Shown in pieces: positions 49,660-60,174 of a stretch of DNA of 64,000 nt. Below the pieces are notes generated by a model, which worked only from the letters and a program-made list of their open reading frames with translations, was not told the origin of the DNA and searched no databases. Numbering within the stretch: the stretch's first letter is position 1; every line of letters starts with the position of its first letter. Where the stretch lies: the NCBI GenBank assembly GCA_003508835.1, contig PUFA01000070.1, positions 3,038,001 to 3,102,000 on the forward strand. Direction: 5' to 3'. Source of the stretch: Eonycteris spelaea. Lineage: Eukaryota > Chordata > Mammalia > Chiroptera > Pteropodidae. The position numbers were made by a program, and so were the translations under genes.

Positions 49660-49688
49660 AAAGAAGAAAGAAAGAAAAGAAAAAAGAA
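49572..49688 (+). repeat. A-run and (GAAA)n tail of the 5S retroposon
   Basis: Fourteen As, then about 100 bases of nearly pure GAAA with slight interruption near the end. It is the expanded poly(A) tail of the 5S copy. It also creates spurious Lys/Glu-rich frames on one strand and Phe/Leu/Ser-rich frames on the other. Confidence 0.95.
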
Positions 49689-50404
49689 CTTGAAATTATA
49701 TGAAAACTTGTGTGTAGGTGCACGTGTGTATTTTCTGGGAGAGTCATAACTTTTAGCAAACTACTATGGAGATGGTTCATCTTTTCATGACCCAAAAAAG
49801 TTTTAAAATAACTAAAATAGAAAGCCAATCTATTCAACGGGTAAACAGCACACTGATGACTTCGAATATTTTTAAAAGGTAAATATAACATCTGATACTA
49901 GTAATGAACTATTGCCAGCTCAAATTTGAATAGTGGTACTTCTTATTTATGGATGTTGGTTTGGTTATATCTCTTTACCAGTATTTCCTCATTACAAATA
50001 GAGAATTTAAAGCATAACGAATAACATTAATTTACTCCAGAGAAAAGTGATTAAAAGAGCCAGAATTCTTAATTCTTGTAAGTATAATATGCACTTATTC
50101 TCTTCCTCTGTTTATCTACCACCAAAACTCAAATCGTTTGAGAGAAAACGTAAAACAAGTCTGGATAATATACATTGAATCCGTTATCATTTTTTTTATT
50201 TGGTTAGCTATAATGTGATTCATTCCTAAGACAGACACTATATTGTACTAATGCAATACTGTGAGAAAAGAGAAGTGAAACTGTTTTTCACTACTCAAAA
50301 GGCAACTAAACTATGAACTTCACTTTTAATCTTCCCATATGAGTCTCAAATAAATTCGTACTCTCTGTTATAACTATCAATTCATCTATATGTAAACTTT
50401 CCAA

Positions 50405-50500
50405 ATGTTTATTCACTCATTTAACAAATATTTATTAAGTACCAGGCACTGTGCTAAGCTCTGGAGCCACAAGTCCCTGTTCACAGAGAATTCTAGTTAT
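50405..50500 (-). mobile_element. L2 LINE 3' end fragment
   Basis: ATTCACTCATTTAACAAATA, then TTTATTAAGTACCAGGCACTG and TGCTAAGCTCTGGAG, a typical reverse L2 tail. Confidence 0.6.
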
Positions 50501-51049
50501 ACAGATTATACTCTATGACTTGCAAATACCATTTTTTAATATCTCTCTTTAATACTTCTAATTTCTATATTAGAATACTATATCTTTACAAACTGCATAA
50601 CAGCCATGTGGCTCTTTAATCCATGGAGACTGTTAGATATGCCACTAAAGTCAAGTGAGAGTAACAACCACATATTACGTGTATGATGTTAGAGAAAAAA
50701 ATAACTTATCACTGTAATTAGTACTATTTAGACAAATACTCACTTGGCTTTGAAAGCTACCATGATATCTAGTCTAAGCTACAATTAGACTTAATTTTTC
50801 AAGCATTAAAACTATGTATAAAATTCTGCTTCCTAACCCCTCCTGAGATAATGCTTCAGTCTCAGTTTAGAGGTAAGGAATTCTAATGTTCAAACATGGA
50901 AAATATTCCTGTCCTCCCACCACAACCTAGCAGATTTTTCTGTAAATTCCAAGCCATTAATTAGTACTAAGTTTTAAGATGACTTAGCTAAAGCCAAAAG
51001 AAAAACAAATGACAGTTAATAAAATCAGAATTTAATAGATTATCTAATT

Positions 51050-51185
51050 GGAATTTCTCGTTTTAAAGATAAAGAGACTAAGATCTGGAGAGGTCTACTG
51101 ATATGTTGAAGGTCACAGAAGTTAATGACAGAGCTGTGGTTAGAGTTTTCTGACTCTCATTCCAGTGCTCTTTTTAGTACATAAA
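51050..51185 (-). mobile_element. MIR SINE fragment
   Basis: AAAGAGACTAAGATCTGGAG, GTTGAAGGTCACAGAAGTTA and ATGACAGAGCTGTGGTTAGA in reverse MIR order. Confidence 0.72.
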
Positions 51186-52204
51186 AGGAACTATTATAGG
51201 AAATTAAGCAGAAATTCTGAGAAAAATTACCTTTAATTACAAACATGAGCAAACCATAACTCAGATGCACTTAATAAGCTCTAAATTAAAATTATGCTTT
51301 ATTAAAAAATAAGAAGTAAAGGAAGTCAAAGCTGAAAAATGATAGATCACTCTTCTGGGATATGGCCTTCATACAGGTCAATCCGGTTATAATCAACTTT
51401 AAGAGCCTGTTCCAATTATTTTTTAGTTCTGGAATTATTTCGTATTGAATAATGCCTGAAATTAGTAGGGTACTGGCTAGGGAGCAGAAATCTTTTTGAT
51501 TTACAGAGATTTTTGTTGTAATGGGTTTTGACCAGGGAAGAGTAAATTAAAGCAAGACTTCAAACTTTCACCTTAATTTCCTGTATCTCCAATTTTGACC
51601 TCTTCTCTCCCTACTTGTACAAATAAGAACTAGAATTCCCCCCTTCCCTTTCATTTTTATTTTTCGGAATTTAGTTTGTTTCGTTACTGCTGAACCTAAC
51701 AATTTCTTCAACATTTCTATATTTCTGTGAGTAAAATTCTGGTAAGAGAAATGGATGATAAAGATTTTACGAATATTTGTTGTAAAAAATGTAAATACTA
51801 GAAGAGAGACTTTCGTAACACTTTAAAAAAGTAAGTGGTGCTTGAATGGCTAAGGAATTATGGAATACTATTCTAGCCAATCCATTTATTAGATTAAAAT
51901 AGGTTTGCAAGCAGAAAGACAGACTTTCTCTAGGCTTTCATCAGTGCTGAGTAAGAATAGAAGAAATGTGTTCATATTTATAGGACTAAATCTGGTTCAG
52001 CGGGATATATAAGTAAAATAAATAGATCAAAACACCATAGTGAGATGGTTCTTTCTCAAACATAAAGTGCAGTTGTGGTTCCTATTAAAGTAAAAATAAG
52101 TAAAAGATGGGACAAATTTAAACATTTTTAAAAGTCTATGATACTAGAAATATATAAATAATATATACCAATATTGACATAGATTTCTACAGTAAACTTA
52201 GTGA

Positions 52205-52410
52205 ACATTTATATATGGTACTTACTACATGCCAGCCACTGTTCTAAGCAGTTTTTACATCCTAATCTATTTCATACTCACAATACTTATTCCAATAATA
52301 ATACAAATAAAGAAGCCAAAGCACACAGCTAGATAAGTGGCAAAGCCAGGTTTCAAACCCAGTCTAATTTCGGGATTTGTGTGCTTAAGTACTATATTAC
52401 AATGGTTACT
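52205..52410 (-). mobile_element. MIR SINE
   Basis: CTTACTACATGCCAGCCACTG, TTCTAAGCAGTTTTTACATC, CACACAGCTAGATAAGTGGC and AAAGCCAGGTTTCAAACCCAG in reverse MIR order. Confidence 0.8.
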
Positions 52411-52799
52411 TCTTAAAAATTACTGGCTTTGTTGAATTTATCTTTGAATCATTTTGAGATGAAAATTCAATGACACCTGTATCTCAGAGAATACCATTAT
52501 GAAACTCTTTAATTCCATGACTGTCATATCTCGAAGAATACCCTGTTAATTAATAAATTATTTCTGTAAATACTTAGCTTCCTCTGTGTACAACAAGCTC
52601 ATGTTACAAAAGCTAGCTATGCTGGTGTTCTCACATGTTTGGTGTTTTTTTTTTCTTCAGTGGAAAACATGGTTATATATAAACTAAATACTTTTCATGC
52701 TCCAATGTCACATATAATATATAGTTATGAAAAGTTCCACATGGCACAGGGACTACTACATTGGCTGATGTTCTCCCTCAAAACTCATACAAAATTCAG

Positions 52800-53790
52800 C
52801 AGATAAACCTTGTCAGTCATACAAGCTGAACCCTCTCTCTAGCCATACCTCTTCTTCCCAAACCTACTGCAATGCCATTGTTAAGGCTCTCACCACTTCT
52901 TGAGTCCCTCTGGCCTCCAACTCCTCCAAGATACTCCAGGTGGCAGGGCAGGGCCACGGCTGGGTGCGGGAGGCAAAGGTACTGAGAGGAGTGTTGCAGC
53001 CCCTATGCATTAAGCTTCATTAGCCTCTCATGTCACCACAGACATAAAAGCTCTTTAAAAACAACACAAAAAAAAACAGATGTTAACTATTCAAATACAG
53101 CTTTAAGACAAATGCCTCATCCCCCTTCTAATCAAGTTGCCATCCAAGCCTTCTTATAGAAACATCTGGAACTAGCACTGACCTTCCACATACTAAATCA
53201 ATAATCATAAAATGCAAATCAAGTCATGTCATTCTCCCTTCATCTCTCTTCCGAGATTTAAATTCCTTAAAACATCATATCAGGCGCTTCCTGATATGGC
53301 TACTTCTTTCCTCACCTCTTCTACTTCCATCGCCAACACCAAGCTTGCCATACCGAATAACTTGCATTGCTCTGAACATACCCTGCTCTTTCAGGCCTTG
53401 TGTTTTGTCCATGCTACTCCATGTATTAGAAATGTCTTCCCCCTTCTTTGGGCAAGTGGCTGACTGTTGTGCATAGATTGAGAGTTTAGCAAAAGCGTTG
53501 CATCCTCTATGAGGCCCTCTTTAAACTTTCAGACTCCTTCCTCTCTTCCAAAATTTCTTCTTCTAAGCAAAGAGCTAAGACAGTCTTCCTCTGGATTCCC
53601 CTAACATCCCAGATTTTACTATGTTTAGTCTAGTCTTTGCACCGTATGGTTCGATGGTCCACACAGCTCAAGCTCCATCTTGTGAAAGCAACTGACTTGA
53701 TCTTGTTTATCATGGTACCTCACTGCTTCACATAATGCCTGGCACTCATAGTTAATGTTTGATGAATGTTTAATGAGTTAGAATTAAATT
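52800..53790 (+). mobile_element. L2 LINE 3' portion
   Basis: AGCCATACCTCTTCTTCCC, AAATTCCTTAAAACATCATA and TTTCAGGCCTTGTGTTTTG, ending in CATAATGCCTGGCACTCATA and ATGTTTGATGAATG. A GC-rich patch at about 52930-53000 does not fit L2 and may be a small foreign insert. Confidence 0.65.
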
Positions 53791-53794
53791 CTCT

Positions 53795-54505
53795 ATAAAA
53801 AATAGTACTGGACATATGTACATTAATAAAAATATAAATAATGTTGACAATAGTGTTCACAGAAAATAGCTGGCCATTATGATTCATAATAAATTATTAA
53901 ACTTATGCTTATACAGGCACCTAATGAAATTTCTGAATTTCATGTCTCACCTGTTTAAATGCTTAAAATCACATTTTTTAAAAGTGTGGTGGTTCTTAAG
54001 TTAGAACTACCACATATTAGTGTTTGTTTATTTGGTCATTTGTTAAGTAAAATAATTTTTTAACTACAATAGCTAACTAGCTTTATAATACTAAAGTTGT
54101 TCATTTTAATTTTTTCTTTGCTAAAGGAATGACATATGGAATGAAAGCATTTCATTATCTTTCAACAAGGTGGCTGTGCTATTTTGTGTGATTTAGGGCA
54201 GTGGGTGTTATCAAGACTGCCAGCCTCTTATCGGCAACATTATGATTTTCAGATGTGTAATGTGCATTTAAAAACAAGTAGGTATCATGAAATATTAGTG
54301 ACAATTGTATACTGAGCAAGGAAATTGGACAATGTTTGCAAGGGTTGTAAGGATCATGGAAATGAATGTTTCTCAAAGTAGAGTGATGATTTAGAACCCA
54401 ACTTCCCATCTTTAAATTAGGACCCCAGTAAAGGAAAACGAAATTTAGCAAAGTATTATGGTGTATCATTTCCTGCAGCAGAAACACCCATCCAAACCAG
54501 TGCCC
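53795..54505. other. Intronic sequence, nothing recognised
   Basis: Directly downstream of the presequence exon. The minus-strand frame at 54179-54487 has no coding signature. Confidence 0.5.
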
Positions 54506-54508
54506 TTA

Positions 54509-54534
54509 CTAGGTACAGTACAAGAAGCAGCAAC
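54509..54534 (-). other. Two competing 5' splice sites after the presequence exon
   Basis: The donor that keeps the MSRB3 frame is weak (TCAG then GTTGCT, GT at 54534-54533). A much better match (CTA then GTAAGGG, GT at 54509-54508) lies 25 bases downstream. Using it would add 25 bases, and the junction codon formed with the next exon would be TAG, ending translation. The donors are seen in the sequence; their actual use is unknown. Confidence 0.6.
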
Positions 54535-54610
54535 CTGAGGGAAGCCCACAGGCTCGAAGGGCTACCGGCTGGCTCTTTGTCACCAAATGCAGCAGGTTGA
54601 ATGCAGACAT
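54535..54610 (-). CDS. MSRB3: MSRB3 coding exon: start codon and mitochondrial presequence
   Basis: MSRB3 is a zinc-containing selenium-independent reductase that returns methionine-R-sulfoxide in proteins to methionine. On the minus strand an ATG at 54610 opens 25 codons plus one base, beginning MSAFNLLHLVTKSQP and ending RACGLPS, which I recognise as the N-terminus of the mitochondrial isoform of mammalian MSRB3. The peptide has Lys and Arg, no acidic residue and hydrophobic patches, as expected of a matrix-targeting presequence. The exon ends TCAG at 54535 in phase 1, and joins the exon at 36762 to make the Gly of GSCRD, exactly as in the known protein. The start context has G at -3 and T at +4, so it is moderate. 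The 5' splice site (GTTGCT) is weak. Identity comes from memory of the human protein and from the phase fit. Confidence 0.95.
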
Positions 54611-54661
54611 CACTGTGATATCTTCGTCAACAAAACGAGAGGCAAAGAACAAGGGCAAGAG
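54611..54661 (-). other. MSRB3: MSRB3 exon, part upstream of the mitochondrial start codon
   Basis: A strong 3' splice site (pyrimidine-rich tract of about 25 bases ending CTACTCAG, AG at 54663-54662) puts the exon start at 54661. These 51 bases precede the ATG. In the frame of that ATG they are open back to the splice site. If the exon is joined in phase 1 to the upstream ER-signal exon, the ER frame instead meets TGA at about 54629-54627, 16 bases before the ATG. The exon is 127 bases long, not a multiple of three, so including it breaks the ER reading frame and leaves the internal ATG to start the mitochondrial form. The boundaries are seen in the sequence. The isoform logic is inference consistent with the known two-isoform gene. 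Confidence 0.8.
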
Positions 54662-54904
54662 CTGAGTAGGAGAAAAAAGAAAAAAATTAAAACATCACAA
54701 ATGTTAAACACATTCAGTGCACAATTGATGACCTGAACACATATACACAGTGCTAATAAATTTCAAATGCCTATTTTTCACATGGTGAGCTTACTTTCAA
54801 CCCAGGTTTATCTATATATTATGAATAAAATATACACAGTATAATACTGTAATCTGTGAACACATTTTGCAAGAGGTTCAGAAAAGAAACCAAGTTTAAA
54901 ACAG

Positions 54905-55150
54905 TGGAAAGGAATTAGCATTTACAGAGTTCACACCATGTGAAAGGAATTGTCTGGGGCCTAATATACACATTGTATCATTTCGTTCTTACAATAACCC
55001 TAAGAGGTAGGTTTTATCCCCCAGTGCATATGTGAGGAAACCAAACCTCAGAGGTCCCAGGGCACAAAGCAAATACCCAGTGAAAAAGGGATTACAAAAC
55101 CCCGTTATATCTAACTGCAAAGCTGTGTATTCTTCCTTACACCATGCTGC
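54905..55150 (-). mobile_element. MIR SINE
   Basis: ATAACCCTAAGAGGTAGGTT, ATATGTGAGGAAACCAAACC and TCCCAGGGCACAAAGCAAAT in reverse MIR order. Lies 240 bases upstream, in the gene's direction, of the presequence exon. Confidence 0.78.
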
Positions 55151-56139
55151 TTTCTTCCAGCAATTATTTGCAAAGCTCCCTCCCTGGAGAGGACTGTAAA
55201 ATATTTTAAGATTGTAAGATTAAGAGATTTCTTTTGTTAGAGTTTTATCTTTGGTTAATAGAGAACCAAATAACCTAGGGACAACTAGGAGACTTCACTT
55301 TAGAAAGTGTTAAGTTTGAACAAAGCATAACAAATATGGATTTTTCATTTGATTTTATGATTTATATTTCTAGGTCAATTCTGTGAATAATATTCACAAC
55401 CAAGCCTTAAAAAACTGTAAAAATTTTAAAAAAAAGTAAAAAAATATTTTTTAAAGCTTTTGGAAATGTATCATGTGGAAGAAGCTCAAAACCGTGTGAT
55501 AAACTTTAGAGAAAAGTTCAGTTAGAGTTTTCTTTAATGTTTTGTATAATTTTCCAGTTGGTAAAGATTAACTTGAAATGAAGATGAAAAATACTATATT
55601 AATATTAAAATTCTAATATTTTATATCAATTAGCATTGTTAATTCGACATATCCACAAATGTCAAAAACTGGATGCAAAATTAATGGCTAGTTCATTTCC
55701 TGACTTCATCCCTCCAAAATAAAAGTCTGTTCCTAGTTTTTCTGACTTTCTTGAAGAACAAACACATAATAAACTGATATATTTTACCAAATCGCTCTGG
55801 AGTATATCTGACAGAAATCTGCTTGTATTAACATGCCTGAACTCTGACTTCTCACTACAAAACTAAAACATTTTTGTGTTACTAACTGGACACAAAAGAG
55901 AGGAAGAGGGAAGGTAAGTATCACAATGCACAGCCTGAAAGAACATTAAACGTAAATAAACATGCCATTTTCACGAGTGACTGCAGAGCAGGGAAAGGAG
56001 AGCATTCCTTTGGAGCAGACTACTGGCTAATAAAAGATCAAAGGTCTATACCTCACAACGCTATAAATAAAAATGTATTTTTTCCTCGTGACCTTCTCTG
56101 TGAGGAATAAAGTGTGCACGGTAATGTAATTACTCAGTA

Positions 56140-56310
56140 AAGCCTCAGCCTCGTTGTGCTCCCGCAGCTGATCATAAAACGTCTTCCTACTCTGTTTCAT
56201 CAACTGCTGTACCAGGCGGCCTGCGCCCTACCGATGGCCGTGGCCATCTGGCTTGTGTCAAAGCAGCGCACAGGGAGAAAGGGAGTGATGTCACTCTGCA
56301 GGTCAGGCAA
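56140..56310. promoter_or_regulatory. Small CpG-richer block, candidate alternative promoter or exon
   Basis: About eight CpGs in about 150 bases, in a window otherwise strongly CpG-depleted, with GC near 55 percent. Includes a CRE-like TGATGTCA at 56286-56293. It lies about 1.5 kb upstream, in the gene's direction, of the presequence exon. Splice-like signals exist on both strands: a minus-strand acceptor (CCTGACCTGCAG) and a plus-strand pair (CTCCCGCAG and CTGCAGGTCAGG). No known protein was recognised in any frame. It could be a promoter, an unrecognised 5' exon or a plain conserved element. Confidence 0.35.
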
Positions 56311-56427
56311 AGAACAAAGATGCATTCTACAATTAAATTAAGGGCCCAAATACCAGGGGCCTCTAGCAGAATATGACTGTGATTTAACGCTACAACTCTC
56401 TTGCACTTATTTCCCAATAGCCACGGC

Positions 56428-56439
56428 TCCATCTAGTGG
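56428..56439 (-). promoter_or_regulatory. CTCF-like core motif, one mismatch
   Basis: TCCATCTAGTGG fits the same reversed core at 11 of 12 positions and is followed by C as in many sites. It has the same orientation as the motif at 49066. Lies about 130 bases right of the CpG-richer block. Confidence 0.3.
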
Positions 56440-57084
56440 CAAATTAGTTTTGCCGGTTTTCTTTAGAAGCAACCTGAAAATACTACATTAGAACCAAAAA
56501 AGTAGAGCACTAAAGTGATCCATAACTTTTAGAGCAGTGTTAGTCTTTCTGACTGAGAATACAAAAAGTATGATTTGTCACACTGTTCTTCATTTTAAAA
56601 CTCTACAGAGCGTGCATTTTATAGTTAGGATTTGATAAAAACCTTAATTATTTTAATACTTTAGCCCTAATCGTAGTGAAAAAGCAGCCATTTTTACAAA
56701 ATGCATGCGAAGTGACATTACGTATACACTACTCTGAAAATATGCAGCTGAGATGTAAAGTGAAAACTGTTCTAAAAAAATGGGTGTTATGCATCTGGAT
56801 GCTCTGGTGAACTCAAACTCATTATCTTATACTTCCGAAGAAAAAAGAATTGTAGTTAAAATGGCTCTAACATGTCCAAGAGCACTCTTCTCTAGAAAGA
56901 AAAATAAATATTTTTATGCTGAAATTATTTAACCAAATGAATTTTTCACTAATGGTTTGCATGTGTAAATGAAATAAAAGACTTTGAAATAAATGTTTGG
57001 CAGTAAATGAAAATAAAAGATTTTGAAAACCAATGTAAAATACAGAATGCATTTTAATGAAAGATGGATATCAATAACAGGTAT

Positions 57085-57270
57085 GTGTGAGCTATAGGGT
57101 CAGATGGCCGGGCTTTGAATCCTGCCCCTAACTAGTTGTATTACTTTGGACAATTCACTTATTCTATCAATGACTCAGCTTCCTCAACTCTAAAATAAGT
57201 TAATGGATAAAAGGACTGGAACAACTCCTGGCACATAGTATATGTTCAGCAAATGTTAGCTCTGTTACTA
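57085..57270 (+). mobile_element. MIR SINE
   Basis: GGGCTTTGAATCCTGCCCC, GTATTACTTTGGACAATTCAC, CTCAGCTTCCTCAACTCTAA and CTCCTGGCACATAGTATATG: a nearly full-length MIR. Confidence 0.82.
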
Positions 57271-57484
57271 TTTAAATGTACACATATTTGCTTTATTTTA
57301 AAATTATATGAATTAGAAGTTTGTAATGGTCCGTGTTTATCCAATCCTATTTAGAGTTAGCAAGCGCATTCTCCAAACACAGAATCTCTTTAGGCCAGAA
57401 AACTAACCACTCCTTGACGGATTTCCACAGTGAATTACTGTCATGAAAAGTGGGATAGAGATATCCTAAGGACAAGAGTTGATG

Positions 57485-57735
57485 AAACCCTGGCATGTGC
57501 AGCACTATTCTAAGCACTTCTCATTTGTTAATTTTTTTAATCCTCAGGGCCTTATGAGATACATATTATATTTTCCTATTTTTGTATTAAGAGACTGAGA
57601 TATAGGGAGGTTAAATCATTTGCCTAAAATCTTACAGCTTAAGAAGCAGAGCCCTTAACTAATTGGACTGAATGCTTTAATAGCTTTGAACCTGGGCCAT
57701 CTAGCTCCAGGGCCAGTGCCCTTGATCACTAAAAA
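57485..57735 (-). mobile_element. MIR SINE
   Basis: CACTATTCTAAGCACTTCTC, AAGAGACTGAGATATAGGGAG, GGTTAAATCATTTGCCTAAAA and TTGAACCTGGGCCATCTAGC in reverse MIR order. It carries a short extra segment near 57660. Confidence 0.78.
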
Positions 57736-57739
57736 AATG

Positions 57740-58835
57740 CCAATTAAAAGACTGAGTTGTACCAACCCACTTAGATACTCTGATTCTGTTTCTCTACTAG
57801 AAATGTGGCTGATAATAAACACTTAACAATATTCAATTAATTCAAGAAGATTATTTAAAGATTCTCTCCTTCACACAGCAAAAAAAAAAAAAAGAAAAAA
57901 AAAAAGAAAAAGAAAAAGAAAAAAAAAGGGAGTTAAGGGAAAAATCTGAGACACTCAGATTCCAGGATTTGATCTTTGTTTCACAGATGCAACTTCCCCT
58001 TCTCTTTCACGTTCAAAAATGTTCTCTAAACTCCCTGGATGTACCTTTGTAATATCCTGAAGACTCCATCTGAACCTACTAACACCTCAGTATGTTGATG
58101 ACCTCAGTACTTTTGAGGGTCAAACAAACCAACAGCTATTCCTTCTCCCCCTGCCCTCACAAAAAATTCAACTTTCAATTTGGTAGCTTTCTTCCCATTG
58201 CATTCCCTGAGCTGCCTGGGTGACCCTTGCCAGAAACAATCCTAGTCCAGAAAAAGGGCAAAAGAATCACATGTTTCTGAGTGGTGACAATCTTTGGCAA
58301 CAGAATGAGAATTAAACACCCTGTAGAACCCAGCACTGAGCAAGGGCCACCCAGGACATCTCTAATTCTCCAAGTTTATCTTTCATTTCCTACATTTGCA
58401 TTGACTTTGATGCAAATAAATGCACAGAAAAATAACATTTATAGATTATTTTATTATTATCGACACATTATTTTTTAATATCAGACATGTCTTATGCATC
58501 TATTTCCCAGAATATCTAGTACATCATTCTGAAAATATTTGGTATTAAAAAAAATACTGAATGAACAATCCTAATAAGCAGTATTACACTATGTGTTGAG
58601 AATAGAATTAGATTGCATAATTGTCTATAATTTCCTGCGTAAAACTTTTTAACGATTCCCCACTGCATATTGCAGCATTTCCAAACCATGTTCTGAGAAA
58701 CAGGAAATAGCCTTTCAAACAAGCTTAGTAGTCAAATAATTGTGGAACTGCTATCCAAGGGCCTGAGAGGCGTTATGTACATACACCTGCTTAACTTTGT
58801 CTCAATTGGTGCCTCTCAAATAATTCTGACCACAC
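57740..58835. other. Intronic sequence, nothing certain
   Basis: Contains the A-rich tract at 57880. 58000-58390 is pyrimidine-rich and may be diverged L2. Confidence 0.5.
57880..57927 (+). repeat. A-rich tract with G interruptions
   Basis: A-runs broken by single Gs (AAAAAG-type units). No retroelement body was recognised on its left, so it may be a bare simple repeat. Confidence 0.9.
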
Positions 58836-58839
58836 AAAA

Positions 58840-59325
58840 CCCCTTTCTTTCCTATCACCGTCCCACAGAATGCATTCTGGTAAATCCTTTGGATAAAGTC
58901 CAAATTCCTAAACAAAGCATAAAGTTCTAAATCTAGCTGCTGTCCAACTCTCCAGCCTTTTCTCTTGCCATAACTACATGCCCCACCCCACGCCACGCTC
59001 CTGCCATACCCATAAACTTGTTATTTCCCCGAATAAGTCTGCCATTTCCTGCTTCCACCCCTATGTCTTTGTTCAAACTATATCCTTAGTCTCATTGTCA
59101 CCACTTGCAACTCCCACCGCCACTCCAACCGCTCCTCTTCTGATCCCCACTGAGGTACCCGCATGCTAGCACATTCCAATATTATTTTTGGAGTAACTGA
59201 TTTGATCTTACATCTATGTCTCCCTCTTCTAGACTATAAACTCTTAAATGCAGGGATGGCGTCTTTTTCATTTTTCTATCCCAGTACCTGGCACCTAACA
59301 GCCATTCATTTATTGAGTGAAAAAA
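58840..59325 (+). mobile_element. L2 LINE 3' portion
   Basis: GGATAAAGTCCAAATTCC, the pyrimidine-rich L2 body, TAGACTATAAACTCTTAAATG, and the 3' end CCCAGTACCTGGCACCTAAC followed by CATTCATTTATTGAGTG. Confidence 0.75.
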
Positions 59326-59329
59326 AAAA

Positions 59330-60170
59330 TGACTGTTTCCATGGAACTGATTGTTCCAGGATTATCATTTTCTATCCTGCTATCTCCGCCATTTCAACAG
59401 CTAATGGTGCTTACAGGTAATAATTTGAATTAAAACCTTCACAGAAATTAGAAGTTTTTACGAAGAGGTGGGAAGTTGAAAATACAATCTGACTCGAGAG
59501 CCAAAGATAATTCAAATGCCCTAATTTGATCAAACATTTTTACTTCTCCATCGTCCCCCTCAATACAAAACTCTGCATCCAAAAATTTGACTATAGTTAG
59601 TTAGTTTTTGGTGTGAGTTTAATTTTTTTTCCTTTTACTTTTTTCCTTGCAGTTGAACAATAAACTGCCAAAGAAAGATGGTATAAACAGGAAATCTAAA
59701 GAACTCACAAGCTGATAATTAGCTCCAGAATAAATGAGCTGATTGTGCCAGTGGATTTAAAGTGGCAACGTAAAGGTCACAAGCCCTTTCCAATAAATGA
59801 CAAAGGAATGTCACATCACTGGTGTTCCACTGGCTGCTAAATGTTCCCCCAAAACTGCAGGATCAAAAGAGAGTTGACAAATTTGAATTTGACAAAATAA
59901 ACCCAAAGCCCAACCTAATCTCACCATGAAAGATAAGAACATTGTTTTGTGAGAATATTTTCTCATTGTTGCTATTTTTTTTTTTCATCTTATTATTAAA
60001 GAAGAAAGTTCATCATGGACCAGCATTTGGGAACCACTAATCTAACTCTACTACAAAGTTTTATAAAGACGGTTTCCTTTTTATCAGCACAGTGTCTGAC
60101 ACCCAGTTATGCTCAACTGTTTGTTGTATTTGCTGCTGTGAGCTTGACAGCATCTCAATATTTAAAGACT
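59330..60170. other. Intronic sequence, nothing certain
   Basis: 59650-59930 is non-repetitive. At about 60017-60045 ACCAGCATTTGGGAACCACTA resembles the end of a MER5-type hAT element, with no partner end found. Confidence 0.5.
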
Positions 60171-60174
60171 TTCC

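Larger units (their letters stand above)
49700..52200. other. AT-rich intronic sequence with scattered MIR and L2 pieces
   Basis: Outside the L2 tail at 50405 and the MIR at 51050 nothing was recognised. Confidence 0.55.
36763..54534 (-). other. MSRB3: MSRB3 intron of 17.8 kb between presequence exon and mature-protein exon
   Basis: Lies between the donor at 54534 and the acceptor ending at 36763. Contains MIR, L2, MER1-like and 5S-derived elements, listed separately. No additional exon with matching phase was seen. Confidence 0.85.
55155..57080. other. Non-repetitive sequence upstream of the presequence exon
   Basis: No repeat recognised. Holds the CpG-richer block at 56140-56310 and a CTCF-like word at 56428. 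Confidence 0.5.

Noticed and set aside
49558..49891. Open frames rich in Lys/Glu (+) or Phe/Leu/Ser (-)
   Set aside because: They are translations of the GAAA tail of the 5S retroposon, not genes.
56156..56341. Plus-strand 61-codon frame with flanking splice-like signals
   Set aside because: No family recognised and it is opposite to the MSRB3 direction; kept only as part of the CpG-richer block.
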